The notes beneath the pieces were generated by a model. The model was not told where the DNA came from and made no database searches. It saw only the letters and a list, made by a program, of their open reading frames with translations. This document shows, in pieces, positions 7,948 to 18,669 of a DNA stretch of 64,000 nucleotides (its first letter is position 1; every line of letters starts with the position of its first letter). The translations under genes and the position numbers were made by a program. Source of the stretch: Alcanivorax sediminis (GTDB taxonomy: Bacteria > Pseudomonadota > Gammaproteobacteria > Pseudomonadales > Alcanivoracaceae). The stretch is taken from positions 558,001 to 622,000 of the forward strand of contig NZ_WIRE01000001.1 in NCBI RefSeq assembly GCF_009601165.1, in the 5' to 3' direction.

Positions 7948-8496
7948 ATGAGCGCTAGCGCTTCCGCCGCCTACATCAAGCTTGCTGAATACCATCAGCG
8001 TTGCCGGGAAAAGGCCAAAGACCTGCCCATGCAACAGGATGCGGTGAGCTACTGGAGTGGCGTGGGCTTTGTGCTTGATGGCAAGAAATACGTTGCACCG
8101 ATTGATGAAGTATCCGAAATCCTCACGGTGCCGGCCTATACCCATATTCCTGGCGCGCAAAGCTGGATGAAGGGTATCGCCAACGTACGTGGCCGCCTGA
8201 TGACCGTCATGGATCTCAGCGGCTTTCTGGAAAAAAGTTCACCGATTCAGGAAAAGCGGCGTCGACTGCTGGTACTGGATCAGGACGACCTCTACACAGG
8301 CATGACCGTGGATGAGGTGTTGGGGATGCAGCATTTCCCCATTGATGAATTTGTCGAATCACTGCCGGTCAGTGATCCCAGCGTGACAGGTTATGTCCGT
8401 GGGGCCTATCGGCGCGACGGGGAGTACTGGTCCGTGTTCAGCCTGTCCCGGCTGGCAGAGGACCCGCGTTTCATGCAGGTGGCCCGCACAGGCTAA
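7948..8496 (+). CDS. pilI: CheW-like adaptor PilI
   Basis: A 182-residue CheW-domain protein coupling the receptor PilJ to the kinase ChpA. The CheW fold is visible from YWSGVGFVLDGKKYVAPIDE through EILTVPAYTHIPGAQSWMKG to IANVRGRLMTVMDLSGFL and a C-terminal FSLSRLAEDPRF. A ribosome site (AAGGAG) lies ahead of the ATG at 7948; another ATG at 7944 is out of frame. It is operonic with pilH (17 bp) and pilJ (60 bp). Confidence 0.94.
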   Translation: MSASASAAYIKLAEYHQRCREKAKDLPMQQDAVSYWSGVGFVLDGKKYVAPIDEVSEILTVPAYTHIPGAQSWMKGIANVRGRLMTVMDLSGFLEKSSPIQEKRRRLLVLDQDDLYTGMTVDEVLGMQHFPIDEFVESLPVSDPSVTGYVRGAYRRDGEYWSVFSLSRLAEDPRFMQVARTG

Positions 8497-8556
8497 CCGC
8501 ATTGCGCGTACTTTGGGGTACATAAGAAGAGTGAACGCCAGGCCAGGAGCCAGACT

Positions 8557-10587
8557 ATGAAGTTCAATCCGGGAGCATTTTTTGAAAAACTGCGGGGGGG
8601 TGCAGGCAGCGGCGGCAATTCGCTGAACCTTGCGCTGTATCTGGGCCTTGCCATCTTTATCGTACTGGCACTGGTCAACTTCCTCCTCTCTGCCACCACC
8701 GCGAACAAGGCCCAGGAAAATATTACCCGGGCTTCAGAGATGCGCGTAGTGTCCCAGCAGATCGCCAAGAACTCCCTTGAAGCCGCGGCCGGCAACGCCG
8801 ACGCCTTCGAATTGCTGGATAAATCCCGCAAGAGCTTCCAGGAGGCCTGGGACGCAGTAAAAGACGAAAAGGTCTCCGATCCCCAGGTAATGCAGCGTCT
8901 GGAAACCCTGTGGAAAGAGGTTGACCAAAACACCGCCACCATTCTGCGAGGGGAAGATACGGTTCTGGATCTGCACGAAGTGGCAGACACCCTGGCCCAG
9001 ACCATTCCTGCCCTGCAAGCCGAATATGAAGGCGTTGTCGAGATTCTCGTGACTACCGGTGCCGAACCGGAACAGATTGCTTTTGCGCAGCGCCAATCCT
9101 GGCTGGCCGAGCGTATCGTGCGATCCATCTCCAAGGTACTGGAAGGGGGCGACGGCGCGGTCATCGCGGCGGACTCCTTCGGTCGTGACGCCAGCCAGTT
9201 CGGCCGTGTCATGAACGGCATGATCGAAGGCGACAGCGCCATGGGCATCGACCAGGTGAACGACCCGGACGCCCTGGATTACCTGGCCGAGATTGCCGAC
9301 CTGTTTGACGAATTCGTAAACCAGTCCGTGGATGAGATCCTGGAAACCGCGCCGGAACTGTTCCAGGTACGTAACGCGGCCGACACCATCTTCCGCCGCT
9401 CCCAGGATCTGCTGCAGGAATCCACCAACCTGAACAACCAGTTTGAGCGCTCTACCGGCAGCCTGTTCCCCTCGGTGGGTCTGGGGGCGCTGTGTGGCGC
9501 CATCGCCATCCTGCTGTTCTTCCTGATCATGGCCCAGCGGAACCGTCAGGAAGCCAGAAAGAAAGACGAACTGGAAAGCGAGAACCAGCGTAACCAGGCC
9601 GCGATTCTGCGTCTGCTGGATGAGCTGGGCGACCTCGCGGATGGTGACCTTACCGTACAGGCGACGGTAACCGAAGACTTCACCGGGGCCATCGCGGACT
9701 CCATCAACTACTCCATTGACCAGCTGCGCAGCCTGGTACAGACGATCAACAACTCGGCGGTACAGGTGGCCTCCGCTGCCCAGGAAACCCAGTCCACGGC
9801 GATGCATCTGGCCGAGGCCTCCGAGCATCAGGCCCAGGAAATTGCCGGGGCCTCTGCCGCTGTGAACGAAATGGCGGTCTCCATTGACCAGGTATCGGCT
9901 AACGCCTCCGAATCGGCGGCGGTAGCGGAACGAGCGGTAGCCATCGCCAACAAGGGCGCCGAAGTGGTACAGGCAACCATCCACGGCATGGACACCATCC
10001 GCGAGCAGATTCAGGAAACCTCCAAGCGGATCAAGCGTCTGGGTGAATCCTCCCAGGAAATTGGTGACATCGTATCGTTGATTAACGACATTGCTGACCA
10101 GACCAACATCCTCGCTCTTAACGCCGCGATTCAGGCGTCCATGGCGGGTGAAGCGGGCCGCGGCTTCGCGGTGGTTGCGGATGAAGTACAGCGCCTCGCG
10201 GAACGTTCTGCCGCTGCAACCAAGCAGATTGAAACCCTGGTTAAGACGATTCAGACCGATACCAACGAAGCGGTAATCTCCATGGAGGCGACCACCGCTG
10301 AGGTAGTGAAAGGGGCCCGCCTGGCGCAGGACGCTGGTGTGGCACTGGAAGAAATTGAGAACGTATCGAAAACCCTGGCGGACCTGATCCAGAACATTTC
10401 CAACGCGGCGCGTCAGCAGGCGGCGTCTGCGGGTCACATTTCCAACACCATGAACGTGATCCAGGAAATTACTTCTCAGACCTCTGCCGGTACCACCGCC
10501 ACCGCGCGGTCCATTGGTAACCTCGCCGAGATGGCTCAGGAAATGCGTAACTCCGTAGCCGGCTTCCGCCTGCCGGAGCATTCCTGA
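8557..10587 (+). CDS. pilJ: Methyl-accepting chemotaxis protein PilJ
   Basis: The sensory receptor of the pilus chemosensory system, 676 residues. The first membrane helix is near residues 26-48 ([19 protein letters not shown]), followed by a PilJ-type periplasmic helical domain of roughly 250 residues. The second helix is near 303-325 ([18 protein letters not shown]), then a HAMP-like linker and cytoplasmic signalling coiled coil. The hairpin tip reads [20 protein letters not shown], where most receptors have IEAARAGE; the IQASMAG variant is normal for PilJ. In Pseudomonas PilJ is reported to sense pilin/surface contact. A good ribosome site (CAGGAG) precedes the ATG. Confidence 0.96.
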   Translation: MKFNPGAFFEKLRGGAGSGGNSLNLALYLGLAIFIVLALVNFLLSATTANKAQENITRASEMRVVSQQIAKNSLEAAAGNADAFELLDKSRKSFQEAWDAVKDEKVSDPQVMQRLETLWKEVDQNTATILRGEDTVLDLHEVADTLAQTIPALQAEYEGVVEILVTTGAEPEQIAFAQRQSWLAERIVRSISKVLEGGDGAVIAADSFGRDASQFGRVMNGMIEGDSAMGIDQVNDPDALDYLAEIADLFDEFVNQSVDEILETAPELFQVRNAADTIFRRSQDLLQESTNLNNQFERSTGSLFPSVGLGALCGAIAILLFFLIMAQRNRQEARKKDELESENQRNQAAILRLLDELGDLADGDLTVQATVTEDFTGAIADSINYSIDQLRSLVQTINNSAVQVASAAQETQSTAMHLAEASEHQAQEIAGASAAVNEMAVSIDQVSANASESAAVAERAVAIANKGAEVVQATIHGMDTIREQIQETSKRIKRLGESSQEIGDIVSLINDIADQTNILALNAAIQASMAGEAGRGFAVVADEVQRLAERSAAATKQIETLVKTIQTDTNEAVISMEATTAEVVKGARLAQDAGVALEEIENVSKTLADLIQNISNAARQQAASAGHISNTMNVIQEITSQTSAGTTATARSIGNLAEMAQEMRNSVAGFRLPEHS

Positions 10588-10618
10588 TCCGGCCTGCGCC
10601 GGTTAGGGATACAAGGAT

Positions 10619-11497
10619 ATGGGTGCTGCCGTGACAGACCGATGGTCAATCAGAAGCACGCCCGCCATGGATGCGGAGCAATTCCAGCTATGGCAGGCAT
10701 TGCTGGAAGACAGAACCGGCATGACCCTGTCCGACGCACGCAAGAGTTTCCTCGAAACCAGCTTGAGCATTCGCATGCGTGAGCTGGGCTTCGAGGACTA
10801 CGAAGCCTATTACGAACACCTGATGGTGGGCACCACCGAATCCCGTGCCATGGAATGGTCCATCCTGGTGGACCGTCTTACCGTTCAGGAAACCAGCTTT
10901 TTCCGTCACCAGAGCTCCTATGCACTGGTGGAGGAATACGTCCAGCGCTTTGTCGCCGAACAACCTGACAACGCCAACCTGGATGTGTGGAGCGTGGGGT
11001 GCTCCACCGGCGAGGAAGCCTATTCCCTTGCCATGCTGATCAACGAGCAACTTGCCGGCAATGATCGCAAGATGTTCTTTGGCATTACCGCCACCGACAT
11101 CAGCCTGCCTACCCTGGCCAAGGCCCGTAAAGGGGAGTACGCGGCGCGCCGCGCCCTGCAGGTCGATCCTGTATTGCGGGAGAAATACTTCAAGCCGGGC
11201 GAAACAGGGCAGACTGTGGTGGTGGCACCAGAACTGAAGCAGCACATTTGTTTTGCCCGTCTCAACGTGCTCGACCTGGGCAATGCGCCCATGAACAACA
11301 TGGATCTGATTTTTTGCCAGAACATGTTGATTTACTTCCGCCGCTGGCGGAAACGCCAGATTGTTAACCGGCTGGCGGAACGTTTGGCTCCCGGGGGGTT
11401 ACTGGTACTGGGCCCCGGCGAAGTCACCGACTGGCAACATCCGGATCTGGAACGGGTGCATTTTGCCGACACATTGGCTTTCCGCCGCTGTAGATAA
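10619..11497 (+). CDS. pilK: CheR-type protein-glutamate methyltransferase PilK
   Basis: A 292-residue SAM-dependent methyltransferase expected to methylate receptor glutamates on PilJ. The CheR N-terminal helical domain runs from FQLWQALLEDRTGM; the SAM loop is WSVGCSTGEEAYSLAM at about 123-138; the central strand ITATDISLPTLAKARKGEY and DLIFCQNMLIYF follow. ATG at 10619 is used; GTG at 10631 or ATG at 10664-10670 are possible shorter starts. It is 31 bp after pilJ and 50 bp before chpA. Confidence 0.92.
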   Translation: MGAAVTDRWSIRSTPAMDAEQFQLWQALLEDRTGMTLSDARKSFLETSLSIRMRELGFEDYEAYYEHLMVGTTESRAMEWSILVDRLTVQETSFFRHQSSYALVEEYVQRFVAEQPDNANLDVWSVGCSTGEEAYSLAMLINEQLAGNDRKMFFGITATDISLPTLAKARKGEYAARRALQVDPVLREKYFKPGETGQTVVVAPELKQHICFARLNVLDLGNAPMNNMDLIFCQNMLIYFRRWRKRQIVNRLAERLAPGGLLVLGPGEVTDWQHPDLERVHFADTLAFRRCR

Positions 11498-11547
11498 CAA
11501 GAAATCTGCCTGTAGAGAAGGCAGGTTTATGTATGACAGGAGACGTC

Positions 11548-14500
11548 ATGAGTGACCGTCACGACTATCTGGCTCTGGACTGGGTTCGCGGGGAAATCCA
11601 GGAAACCCTGAACCAGGCGCAGCAGGCATTGGAAGCGTTCGTGGAAAACCCGAGCGATGCCACCCGCATGCGTTTTTGCCAGGCACACCTGCATCAGGTG
11701 TACGGCACCTTGCAGATGGTCGAATTCTATGGCGCAGCCCTGCTCGCCGAAGAAATGGAAAAGCTGGCCCAGGCACTGCTGGAAGGCCGTGTCGGCAATG
11801 TGGCAGATGGTCAGGAGACCCTCATGCGGGCCCTGCTCCAGCTGCCTCCGTATCTGGACCGTGTCGCCAGCAACCGCCGCGACCTGCCCGTAGTCCTGCT
11901 GCCGCTGCTCAATGACCTGCGTGCCGCTCGCGGTGAATCCCTGCTGTCCGAAACCTCCCTGTTCAAGCCGGATCTCACCGATGCCACTGGCCGCGGGCAA
12001 ATCCCCGCAGCACTACTCAACGATCCGCGCTTTGCCAGCCTGGCCAAAAAAATTCGTCAGATGTTCCAGATTGCCCTGCTTGGCGTGCTGCGTAACGATC
12101 GCATGGGCGAGAACCTGGGTTACATGGCCAAGGTCTTCACCAAGCTGGAGCAGGTCACCGGTGATGCCCCCCGCGCACCGCTGTGGAGTATCAGTAATGC
12201 CCTGATAGAAGGCCTCTCCGAGAACGCCATCGTGCTGGGCACCTCGGTGAAAATGATGCTGGGTCAGGTGGATCGCACCCTGCGTGACCTGACCGCCAAA
12301 GGCGCTGCCAGTCTTAACGAACCTGCGCCCACCGACCTGCTCAAGAACCTGCTTTACTACGTGGCCAAGGCCGAGGTGGAAAGCCCGCGCATCAAGGATG
12401 TGAAGGCCCGTTTCCGTCTCGAAGACGCGTTGCCCTCGGATGATCTGGTGAGCGCCGAACGCGAGCGCATGACCGGTCCGGATGCCGATGCCATTAACTC
12501 GGTGGTGGTGGCCCTCTCCGAAGAGATCACCACCGTCAAGGATGCCCTGGAAGCCTTCGTCCACAATGGCGAACGGGATGCCAGCCAACTGCAACCCCAG
12601 ACCATTACCCTCAAGCAGGTGGCCGACACCGTTGCCGTGCTTGGCCTTGGCCAGCCGCGCAAGCTGGTGGAAGAACAACTGAGGGTGATGGAAGAGATCG
12701 TCGGCGGTAAACGCCCGGCCGACCGCGACCAGCTGATGGATATCGCCGGCGCGCTGTTGTACGTGGAAGCGACCCTGGCCGGCCTCTCCGGCAACGACCG
12801 CCACAGCGGCGGTGCCGGGGGCGGCGAGCCCACCACCATGCCCGGCCACGTGGGCCAGGCCATGGATGCCGTGCTGCGTGAATGCCGTGCTGGCCTGGAA
12901 GAAGCCAAAGACGGCATTGTCGAATTCATTGCCTCGCAGTGGAATACAGAGAATCTGGCACCGGTGCCGGAGCGCCTCAACGCCGTTCGCGGCGGCCTGG
13001 AAGTGATCCAGCTCAACCGTCCTGCCGTGATCCTGCGCCAGTGCGTCCGCTATATCGAGGAACAACTGCTCGAAGAGGGCCGCGCCAAGCCGGACTGGCG
13101 AAGCATGGATACCCTCGCCGATGCGATTACCTCGGTGGAATACTATCTGGAACGTCTCAGCGACGATCCGGAAACCAGCGATGACATCCTCCAGCTGGCC
13201 CGCTCCAGTGTGGATGCGCTTGGCTATCCTCTGGATTCAGAAAGTGATTTTGACAGTGGCGTCGAGGTTGAGCGCATCGAGATGAATACCGATGTGGTCA
13301 TCGAAGATGGCGCCTCTGACGAAGCAACGCCCGCCGATGAAGATGACACTGTCAGTGAGCTCACTCTCGAATCCGCAGAACCGGAAGAGGCTGAAGACCT
13401 CAGCCTGGACGCTGCTTCGGATGACGACGTCGCTTTCGTCGAGGCGGATGAAGACGACATCACGCTCCCCAGCGAAGAAGCGTTTGCCGAGCCTGTTGTC
13501 GAGCCCGCCGCTGCGGAACCGGTGGCGCAAGCCCCGGCCGCCGAGGAAGACGATGACGACCTGATCGACGACGAAATCATCGAGATCTTTCAGGAAGAAG
13601 CGGGTGAAGTACTGGAAGCCCTGGACGAATACTTTCCGCGCTGGGCTGCCAATACCAGTGATGAAGAATCCCTGGTGGAATTCCGTCGTGCCTTCCACAC
13701 CCTGAAGGGGTCCGGCCGCATGGTCGGCGCCATGACCGTTGGCGAACTGGCCTGGTCAGTAGAAAACATGATGAACCGGGTGATCGACAAAACCATCACG
13801 CCGACCCCGATTCTCATTGAGCTGGTGCAGACCGTACGTAATCATATCCAGCCGCTGGTGGACGCCTTCTGTACCCGTCAGCCGGACCCGTTTGACCCAA
13901 AACCACTTTCTGATGCGGCTGACACCCTGGCCGCTGGCGGCCAGATTGATGCTATTCCCAGCGTTACCGGAGAGGCCGCACAGAGTCCGGCAGACGATAT
14001 TGTCGAGCCTGCCGACGACACGACTGAGGTCTCTGCGGAAGCCGACGATCTGGAGCTGGTCGAGTTCGACAGCGACGAGGAGCAGGGCGAAGACGACACC
14101 CTGACCCTCGACACCCTGCCGAATGTCGAGATCGAAGACGCCTCGCCGGCACCCGCCGTAAGCTGGGAAGACGCTGAAGACGAAATCACCCTGGAAGCGT
14201 TCGATAACGAAGACGACCAGGCGGAGGACAGCATCACGCTGGACCTGTCGGAAGAGGACAGCGCCGGCGAGGATGACACCCTTGAAATCACCGCGCTGGC
14301 GATGGATGACGGCGAAGATGGCTCATCTGAATCCATTGAAATGGTGGAGTTCGAAGCCAGTGATGAGCTGGCCGATATCCCCGACCTGTCCGCTGAAGAC
14401 GAGAACGGCGACGCACCCGACCCGGTACTGCGCGAGATCTTCGCCAGCGAGGCGCGCCGCAATCTGACTCTGGTCAGCACCTGGCTGGACAGCCTGGACA

Positions 14501-17500
14501 GCGACCTGTCCGAGCATGATGTGGATGACGAAGTGCATCGCGCCCTGCATACCCTGAAGGGCAGCGCGCGTATGGCCGAGATCGAAGCCGTGGCGGAAGT
14601 GGCCGAACCGGCTGAGAAACTGATCCGTGACCTGATCAGCAACAACCGCCGTGCCACCACCGAACAGGCCGAGCTGGTGCGCCAATCCTGCCAGTTGATT
14701 GAACGCAATCTGGACAATCTGGACCTGGCTCACTTGCCCGGTGCCGAGCCCTTGATCGTTGCCCTGCAGCAACAACGCGACGGCCTCACCGGCAACGACA
14801 CCCCGGCGCCCAATACGGATCCGCACATCCTGTCCGTGTTCCTCTCTGAGGGCATGGATCTGATCGTGGACGCCGAACAACTACTGGCCCAGTGGGCTCA
14901 GCACCCTGAAAAAACCGAAGAGCTGGTGCGCCTGCGTGATGAGCTGAAGCTGCTCTCCAACAGCGCCGCCACCGCAGGGCTGACCGAAATCCATCAGTTG
15001 GCAGCCGCCCTGGCCGATACTTACAGTGCCGTCGAGAACAGGCATCTGGCCTATAGCGATGTGCTGTTTGGACTGGTCAGTGAGGGGCAGGATGCCCTCA
15101 TGAACATGATGGACTGCCTGGCCGCCGGCCAGACAGTGCGCCCGGAACTGGGTCTGGTGGATTCCCTGCGGGAACTGACCGAAGGAGGCCCGGATGATAA
15201 TGGCCCCGATGGTGGCAAGCCCGCGCCGCTGGAGATGTCCGAGCCCACCAGCGAGAGCATCGCTGAACCCATTGATGTCCCCACCAATGACAATGGCGAT
15301 TATCAGGCTCATCTGGATCCGGAGCTGGTCTCCCTGTTCCTGGAAGAAGCCGAAGAAATCCTGGAAACCGCCAGCAACGCCCTGGACCAGTGGGAGCAAG
15401 GCGACAGCAGCAATGTAGACAGCCTGCAGCGCGATCTGCACACCCTCAAGGGCGGCGCGCGCATGGCGGGTGTAGCGCCGGTGGGAGATCTGGCTCACGA
15501 GCTGGAAAACCTCTATGAGGGCTACAACGCAGGCCAACTGGAAGCCAACGGCGACCTGTTCGGGCTGTTGCATCGCTGCCACGATAGCCTTGCCGACATG
15601 ATCGATGCCCTGCGCAGCAATGCCAGCCCGCAGGACGCGCCAGAACTGGTCAGCGCCATCCAGGCCTACATCAAAGGCGAGCCGGCCGCTCCCGTCGCGG
15701 CAGCACCCGCCTCGCCGATCATTCAGGAGCCGATCCCGGAGCCCGAACCGGTTACTCCCGCGCCCGTTGCGGTTGAGGACGCGCCCGCCACAGAGGCTCC
15801 CCCTCAACCGGAGCGAGACCCGGAGCTGGTCGAGATCTTCCTGGAAGAGGCTGACGAAATTCTCGAGTCCGCTGGCAACAGCCTGGACCTGTGGATCGGC
15901 GAGCAGGACAACCTGATTGAGCTGCAGTCCCTGCAGCGCGATCTGCACACCCTCAAGGGCGGTGCACGCATGGCCGAAGTACCCGAGTTGGGCGATCTCG
16001 GCCATGAACTGGAAACCCTTTATGAAGGTCTGGCCCAGAGCCAGCTGGCAGTGCAGCCGGCCCTGTTTGATCTGCTGCATCGCTGCCATGACCGTCTGGC
16101 GGAAATGGTCGAGGCGCTGCGCGCCAATCGTCCATTGCCCGGCGGCGAGCAGCTGATCGACGCGATCAATGGCTACGTGGCCGATCCGGCAGGCTTCACT
16201 CTGCCTGCCCTGTCTGCTGCGGCACCCGCAGCCCCAGCTCCGCAAGAGGCCCCGGCACCAGCAGAAGCCAGCGCCCCGGAAGAAGAAACCTCCGCTGCCG
16301 CCGGCGAGTCGACCGAATCGACCGATGAACATTGGCAGCCGGATACGGACCCGGAAATCCTGGAAATTTTCCTGGAAGAATCCGAAGAACTGTCCGAGAT
16401 CATCGACGGTAATCTGAGCTCCTGGAAAGACCACCCGGAGAGCCGCGATTTTGTCGACGATATCAAACGCGCCCTGCACACCCTCAAGGGCGGTGCCCGT
16501 CTGGCCGGCCTGAAGCAGCTGGGTGACATCAGCCACGACTTCGAAACCTACCTGCTGGAACTGGAAAAGCGCACCGGCGCACCCAGCCAGGAAGACTTCC
16601 AGCCCATGCTCGACTGGCACGACCAGATCAGCAAAGGCATGGAAACCGTGGCCAAGGGCGCCCGCGCCAGCCAGGCGGCCAAACCCGCTCCGGCAGCTGA
16701 ACCTGAAGCCGTTAGCGGCGAGCTGATGCCGGCCCCGCAAGCCGAGCAGCAGCCCCGGAAAGATGACCGCCGCCAGCGCCAGAACCAGGCCCAGCCCCAG
16801 GAAATGGTGCGGGTGGGCGCCGATGTACTGGAAGCGCTGGTTAACCTGGCCGGGGAAACCTCCATCAACCGTGGCCGGGTGGAGCAGGGGCTCACCGAGT
16901 TCACTTTCAACGTAGAGGAAATGGGTAACACCATTCAGCGTCTCTACGAACAGCTGCGCCGTCTCGATTCAGAAACCGAAGCGCAGATCATGTCCAACTA
17001 TCAGCAGGGCGTGGACCGCGGTGAGTTCGACGAGGATTTCGATCCGCTGGAAATGGACCAGTACTCCGAACTCCACCAGATCACCAAGCAGCTGTCGGAG
17101 TCTGCCTCTGACTTGCTGGATTTGAAGAACACCCTGCTGGACCGCACCAAGGACACAGAAACCCTGTTGCTGCAGCAATCGCGAATCAACACCGAGCTGC
17201 AGGAAAAGCTCATGCGTACGCGCATGGTGCCGTTCACTCGCCTGGTGCCACGACTGCGCCGTATCGTCCGGCAGATTTCCGGCGAGGTGGGCAAGCGTGT
17301 GGAATTCGACGTGCTCAACCCCGAAGGCGAACTGGACCGCTCCCTGATGGAGCGCGTGGTGGCGCCGCTGGAGCACATGCTTCGTAACGCAGTGGACCAC
17401 GGTATCGAAACCGCCGAAGGCCGCCAGAGCGCCGGCAAGGACAACACCGGCCGCATCAATCTTGAGCTGGGCCGGGAAGGGGGCGAGGTGGTCATTACCC

Positions 17501-18669
17501 TGTCCGACGACGGCAAGGGGATCGACACCGACGCGGTACGCAAGAAGGCCATCGAGCGCGGCCTGATCACCGAAGACGCCCAGCTTTCCGAGCAGGAAAT
17601 CCAGCAGTTCATTTTCCACGCCGGCTTCTCCACTGCCGCCGCCGTGACCCAGATTTCCGGCCGGGGCGTGGGCATGGACGTGGTGGCCAGCGAGATCAAG
17701 CAGATGGGCGGCTCGGTGACCATTGACTCCCACAAGGGACAAGGCACCCGCTTCATCATTCGCCTGCCATTTACCCTGGCCATGAACCGCGCCCTGATGG
17801 TGAAGGCGGGCGAAGACAGCTATGCCATTCCGCTGAACCAGATCGAAGGTATCGTGCGTATCAGCCCGTTCGAGCTGCAGCACTATTTCAGCGAAGAAAA
17901 CCCGGTTTATACCTACGTGGGCCAGGATTACGAGCTGGAGTATCTGGGTAACTTTGTTCACGGCATTCGCGCGCCGCATCTGGAAAACCAGAGCACGCCC
18001 ATGCCGGTGCTGCTGATTCGCAGCGCCGAGCACACCGTAGCCATCGTCGTAGACGATCTGGTGGGTTCCCGCGAAGTGGTTGTGAAGTCCGTGGGTCCGC
18101 AGCTGGCCAGCGTGGCGGGCATCAGCGGTGCCACCATCCTCGGGGATGGCTCTGTGGTGATCATTCTCGATATCCACTCCCTGATCCGTGCCGCTCACGT
18201 TCAGGTGCCGACCCTGTCGGTGGAAGAGACCGCCGCGGCAACGCCGAAGCTGCCGGAAGAGCCGGCAATACCGAAGCGCGAAACCCCGTTGGTCATGGTG
18301 ACGGACGACTCGGTAACGGTGCGCAAGGTGACCACCCGCCTGCTGGAGCGGAACGGCTACGAAGTGGTCACCGCCAAGGACGGGATAGACGCCATCGCCA
18401 AGCTGGAAGATATCCGCCCGGATGTCATGCTGCTGGATATCGAGATGCCACGCATGGACGGCTTCGAAGTGGCTACGCACGTGCGTCACGACAGCCGCCT
18501 GAAGGATGTACCGATCATCATGATCACCTCCCGAACCGGCGAGAAGCACCGCGACCGAGCATTCGATATTGGCGTGAACTGCTACATGGGCAAGCCCTTC
18601 CAGGAGAACGAACTGCTGTCCACCATTCGTGAACTGCTTGGCGAGCTGCAGGAAACCACGCAAGGATGA
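11548..18669 (+). CDS. chpA: Giant CheA-type hybrid histidine kinase ChpA
   Basis: The central kinase of the Pil-Chp system, 2,373 residues from the ATG at 11548, which has AGGAG five bases upstream; the in-frame ATG at 11533 lacks this. Five canonical phosphotransfer motifs (HTLKGS or HTLKGG) put phosphoacceptor histidines at about 717, 1001, 1298, 1467 and 1644. A divergent N-terminal HPt has LHQVYG (His49), and one module around 1134 has Lys in place of His (ELKLLSNSA). Long acidic linkers separate the modules. The kinase core follows, with N-box HMLRNAVDHGIE, G boxes DDGKGID and GRGVGMDVV, and a CheW domain. The C-terminal receiver has Asp2297 in LLDIEMPRMDGF. It overlaps chpB by 4 bp. 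Confidence 0.95.
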   Translation: MSDRHDYLALDWVRGEIQETLNQAQQALEAFVENPSDATRMRFCQAHLHQVYGTLQMVEFYGAALLAEEMEKLAQALLEGRVGNVADGQETLMRALLQLPPYLDRVASNRRDLPVVLLPLLNDLRAARGESLLSETSLFKPDLTDATGRGQIPAALLNDPRFASLAKKIRQMFQIALLGVLRNDRMGENLGYMAKVFTKLEQVTGDAPRAPLWSISNALIEGLSENAIVLGTSVKMMLGQVDRTLRDLTAKGAASLNEPAPTDLLKNLLYYVAKAEVESPRIKDVKARFRLEDALPSDDLVSAERERMTGPDADAINSVVVALSEEITTVKDALEAFVHNGERDASQLQPQTITLKQVADTVAVLGLGQPRKLVEEQLRVMEEIVGGKRPADRDQLMDIAGALLYVEATLAGLSGNDRHSGGAGGGEPTTMPGHVGQAMDAVLRECRAGLEEAKDGIVEFIASQWNTENLAPVPERLNAVRGGLEVIQLNRPAVILRQCVRYIEEQLLEEGRAKPDWRSMDTLADAITSVEYYLERLSDDPETSDDILQLARSSVDALGYPLDSESDFDSGVEVERIEMNTDVVIEDGASDEATPADEDDTVSELTLESAEPEEAEDLSLDAASDDDVAFVEADEDDITLPSEEAFAEPVVEPAAAEPVAQAPAAEEDDDDLIDDEIIEIFQEEAGEVLEALDEYFPRWAANTSDEESLVEFRRAFHTLKGSGRMVGAMTVGELAWSVENMMNRVIDKTITPTPILIELVQTVRNHIQPLVDAFCTRQPDPFDPKPLSDAADTLAAGGQIDAIPSVTGEAAQSPADDIVEPADDTTEVSAEADDLELVEFDSDEEQGEDDTLTLDTLPNVEIEDASPAPAVSWEDAEDEITLEAFDNEDDQAEDSITLDLSEEDSAGEDDTLEITALAMDDGEDGSSESIEMVEFEASDELADIPDLSAEDENGDAPDPVLREIFASEARRNLTLVSTWLDSLDSDLSEHDVDDEVHRALHTLKGSARMAEIEAVAEVAEPAEKLIRDLISNNRRATTEQAELVRQSCQLIERNLDNLDLAHLPGAEPLIVALQQQRDGLTGNDTPAPNTDPHILSVFLSEGMDLIVDAEQLLAQWAQHPEKTEELVRLRDELKLLSNSAATAGLTEIHQLAAALADTYSAVENRHLAYSDVLFGLVSEGQDALMNMMDCLAAGQTVRPELGLVDSLRELTEGGPDDNGPDGGKPAPLEMSEPTSESIAEPIDVPTNDNGDYQAHLDPELVSLFLEEAEEILETASNALDQWEQGDSSNVDSLQRDLHTLKGGARMAGVAPVGDLAHELENLYEGYNAGQLEANGDLFGLLHRCHDSLADMIDALRSNASPQDAPELVSAIQAYIKGEPAAPVAAAPASPIIQEPIPEPEPVTPAPVAVEDAPATEAPPQPERDPELVEIFLEEADEILESAGNSLDLWIGEQDNLIELQSLQRDLHTLKGGARMAEVPELGDLGHELETLYEGLAQSQLAVQPALFDLLHRCHDRLAEMVEALRANRPLPGGEQLIDAINGYVADPAGFTLPALSAAAPAAPAPQEAPAPAEASAPEEETSAAAGESTESTDEHWQPDTDPEILEIFLEESEELSEIIDGNLSSWKDHPESRDFVDDIKRALHTLKGGARLAGLKQLGDISHDFETYLLELEKRTGAPSQEDFQPMLDWHDQISKGMETVAKGARASQAAKPAPAAEPEAVSGELMPAPQAEQQPRKDDRRQRQNQAQPQEMVRVGADVLEALVNLAGETSINRGRVEQGLTEFTFNVEEMGNTIQRLYEQLRRLDSETEAQIMSNYQQGVDRGEFDEDFDPLEMDQYSELHQITKQLSESASDLLDLKNTLLDRTKDTETLLLQQSRINTELQEKLMRTRMVPFTRLVPRLRRIVRQISGEVGKRVEFDVLNPEGELDRSLMERVVAPLEHMLRNAVDHGIETAEGRQSAGKDNTGRINLELGREGGEVVITLSDDGKGIDTDAVRKKAIERGLITEDAQLSEQEIQQFIFHAGFSTAAAVTQISGRGVGMDVVASEIKQMGGSVTIDSHKGQGTRFIIRLPFTLAMNRALMVKAGEDSYAIPLNQIEGIVRISPFELQHYFSEENPVYTYVGQDYELEYLGNFVHGIRAPHLENQSTPMPVLLIRSAEHTVAIVVDDLVGSREVVVKSVGPQLASVAGISGATILGDGSVVIILDIHSLIRAAHVQVPTLSVEETAAATPKLPEEPAIPKRETPLVMVTDDSVTVRKVTTRLLERNGYEVVTAKDGIDAIAKLEDIRPDVMLLDIEMPRMDGFEVATHVRHDSRLKDVPIIMITSRTGEKHRDRAFDIGVNCYMGKPFQENELLSTIRELLGELQETTQG

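Noticed and set aside
8734..10581. 615-residue open frame opposite pilJ
   Set aside because: It mirrors the high-GC codon structure of pilJ, is rich in Gly/Arg/His with no domain, and pilJ is unmistakable on the plus strand.
14881..16740. 619-residue open frame opposite chpA
   Set aside because: A shadow of the HPt-repeat region; its internal repeats only reflect the repeated HPt DNA on the other strand.
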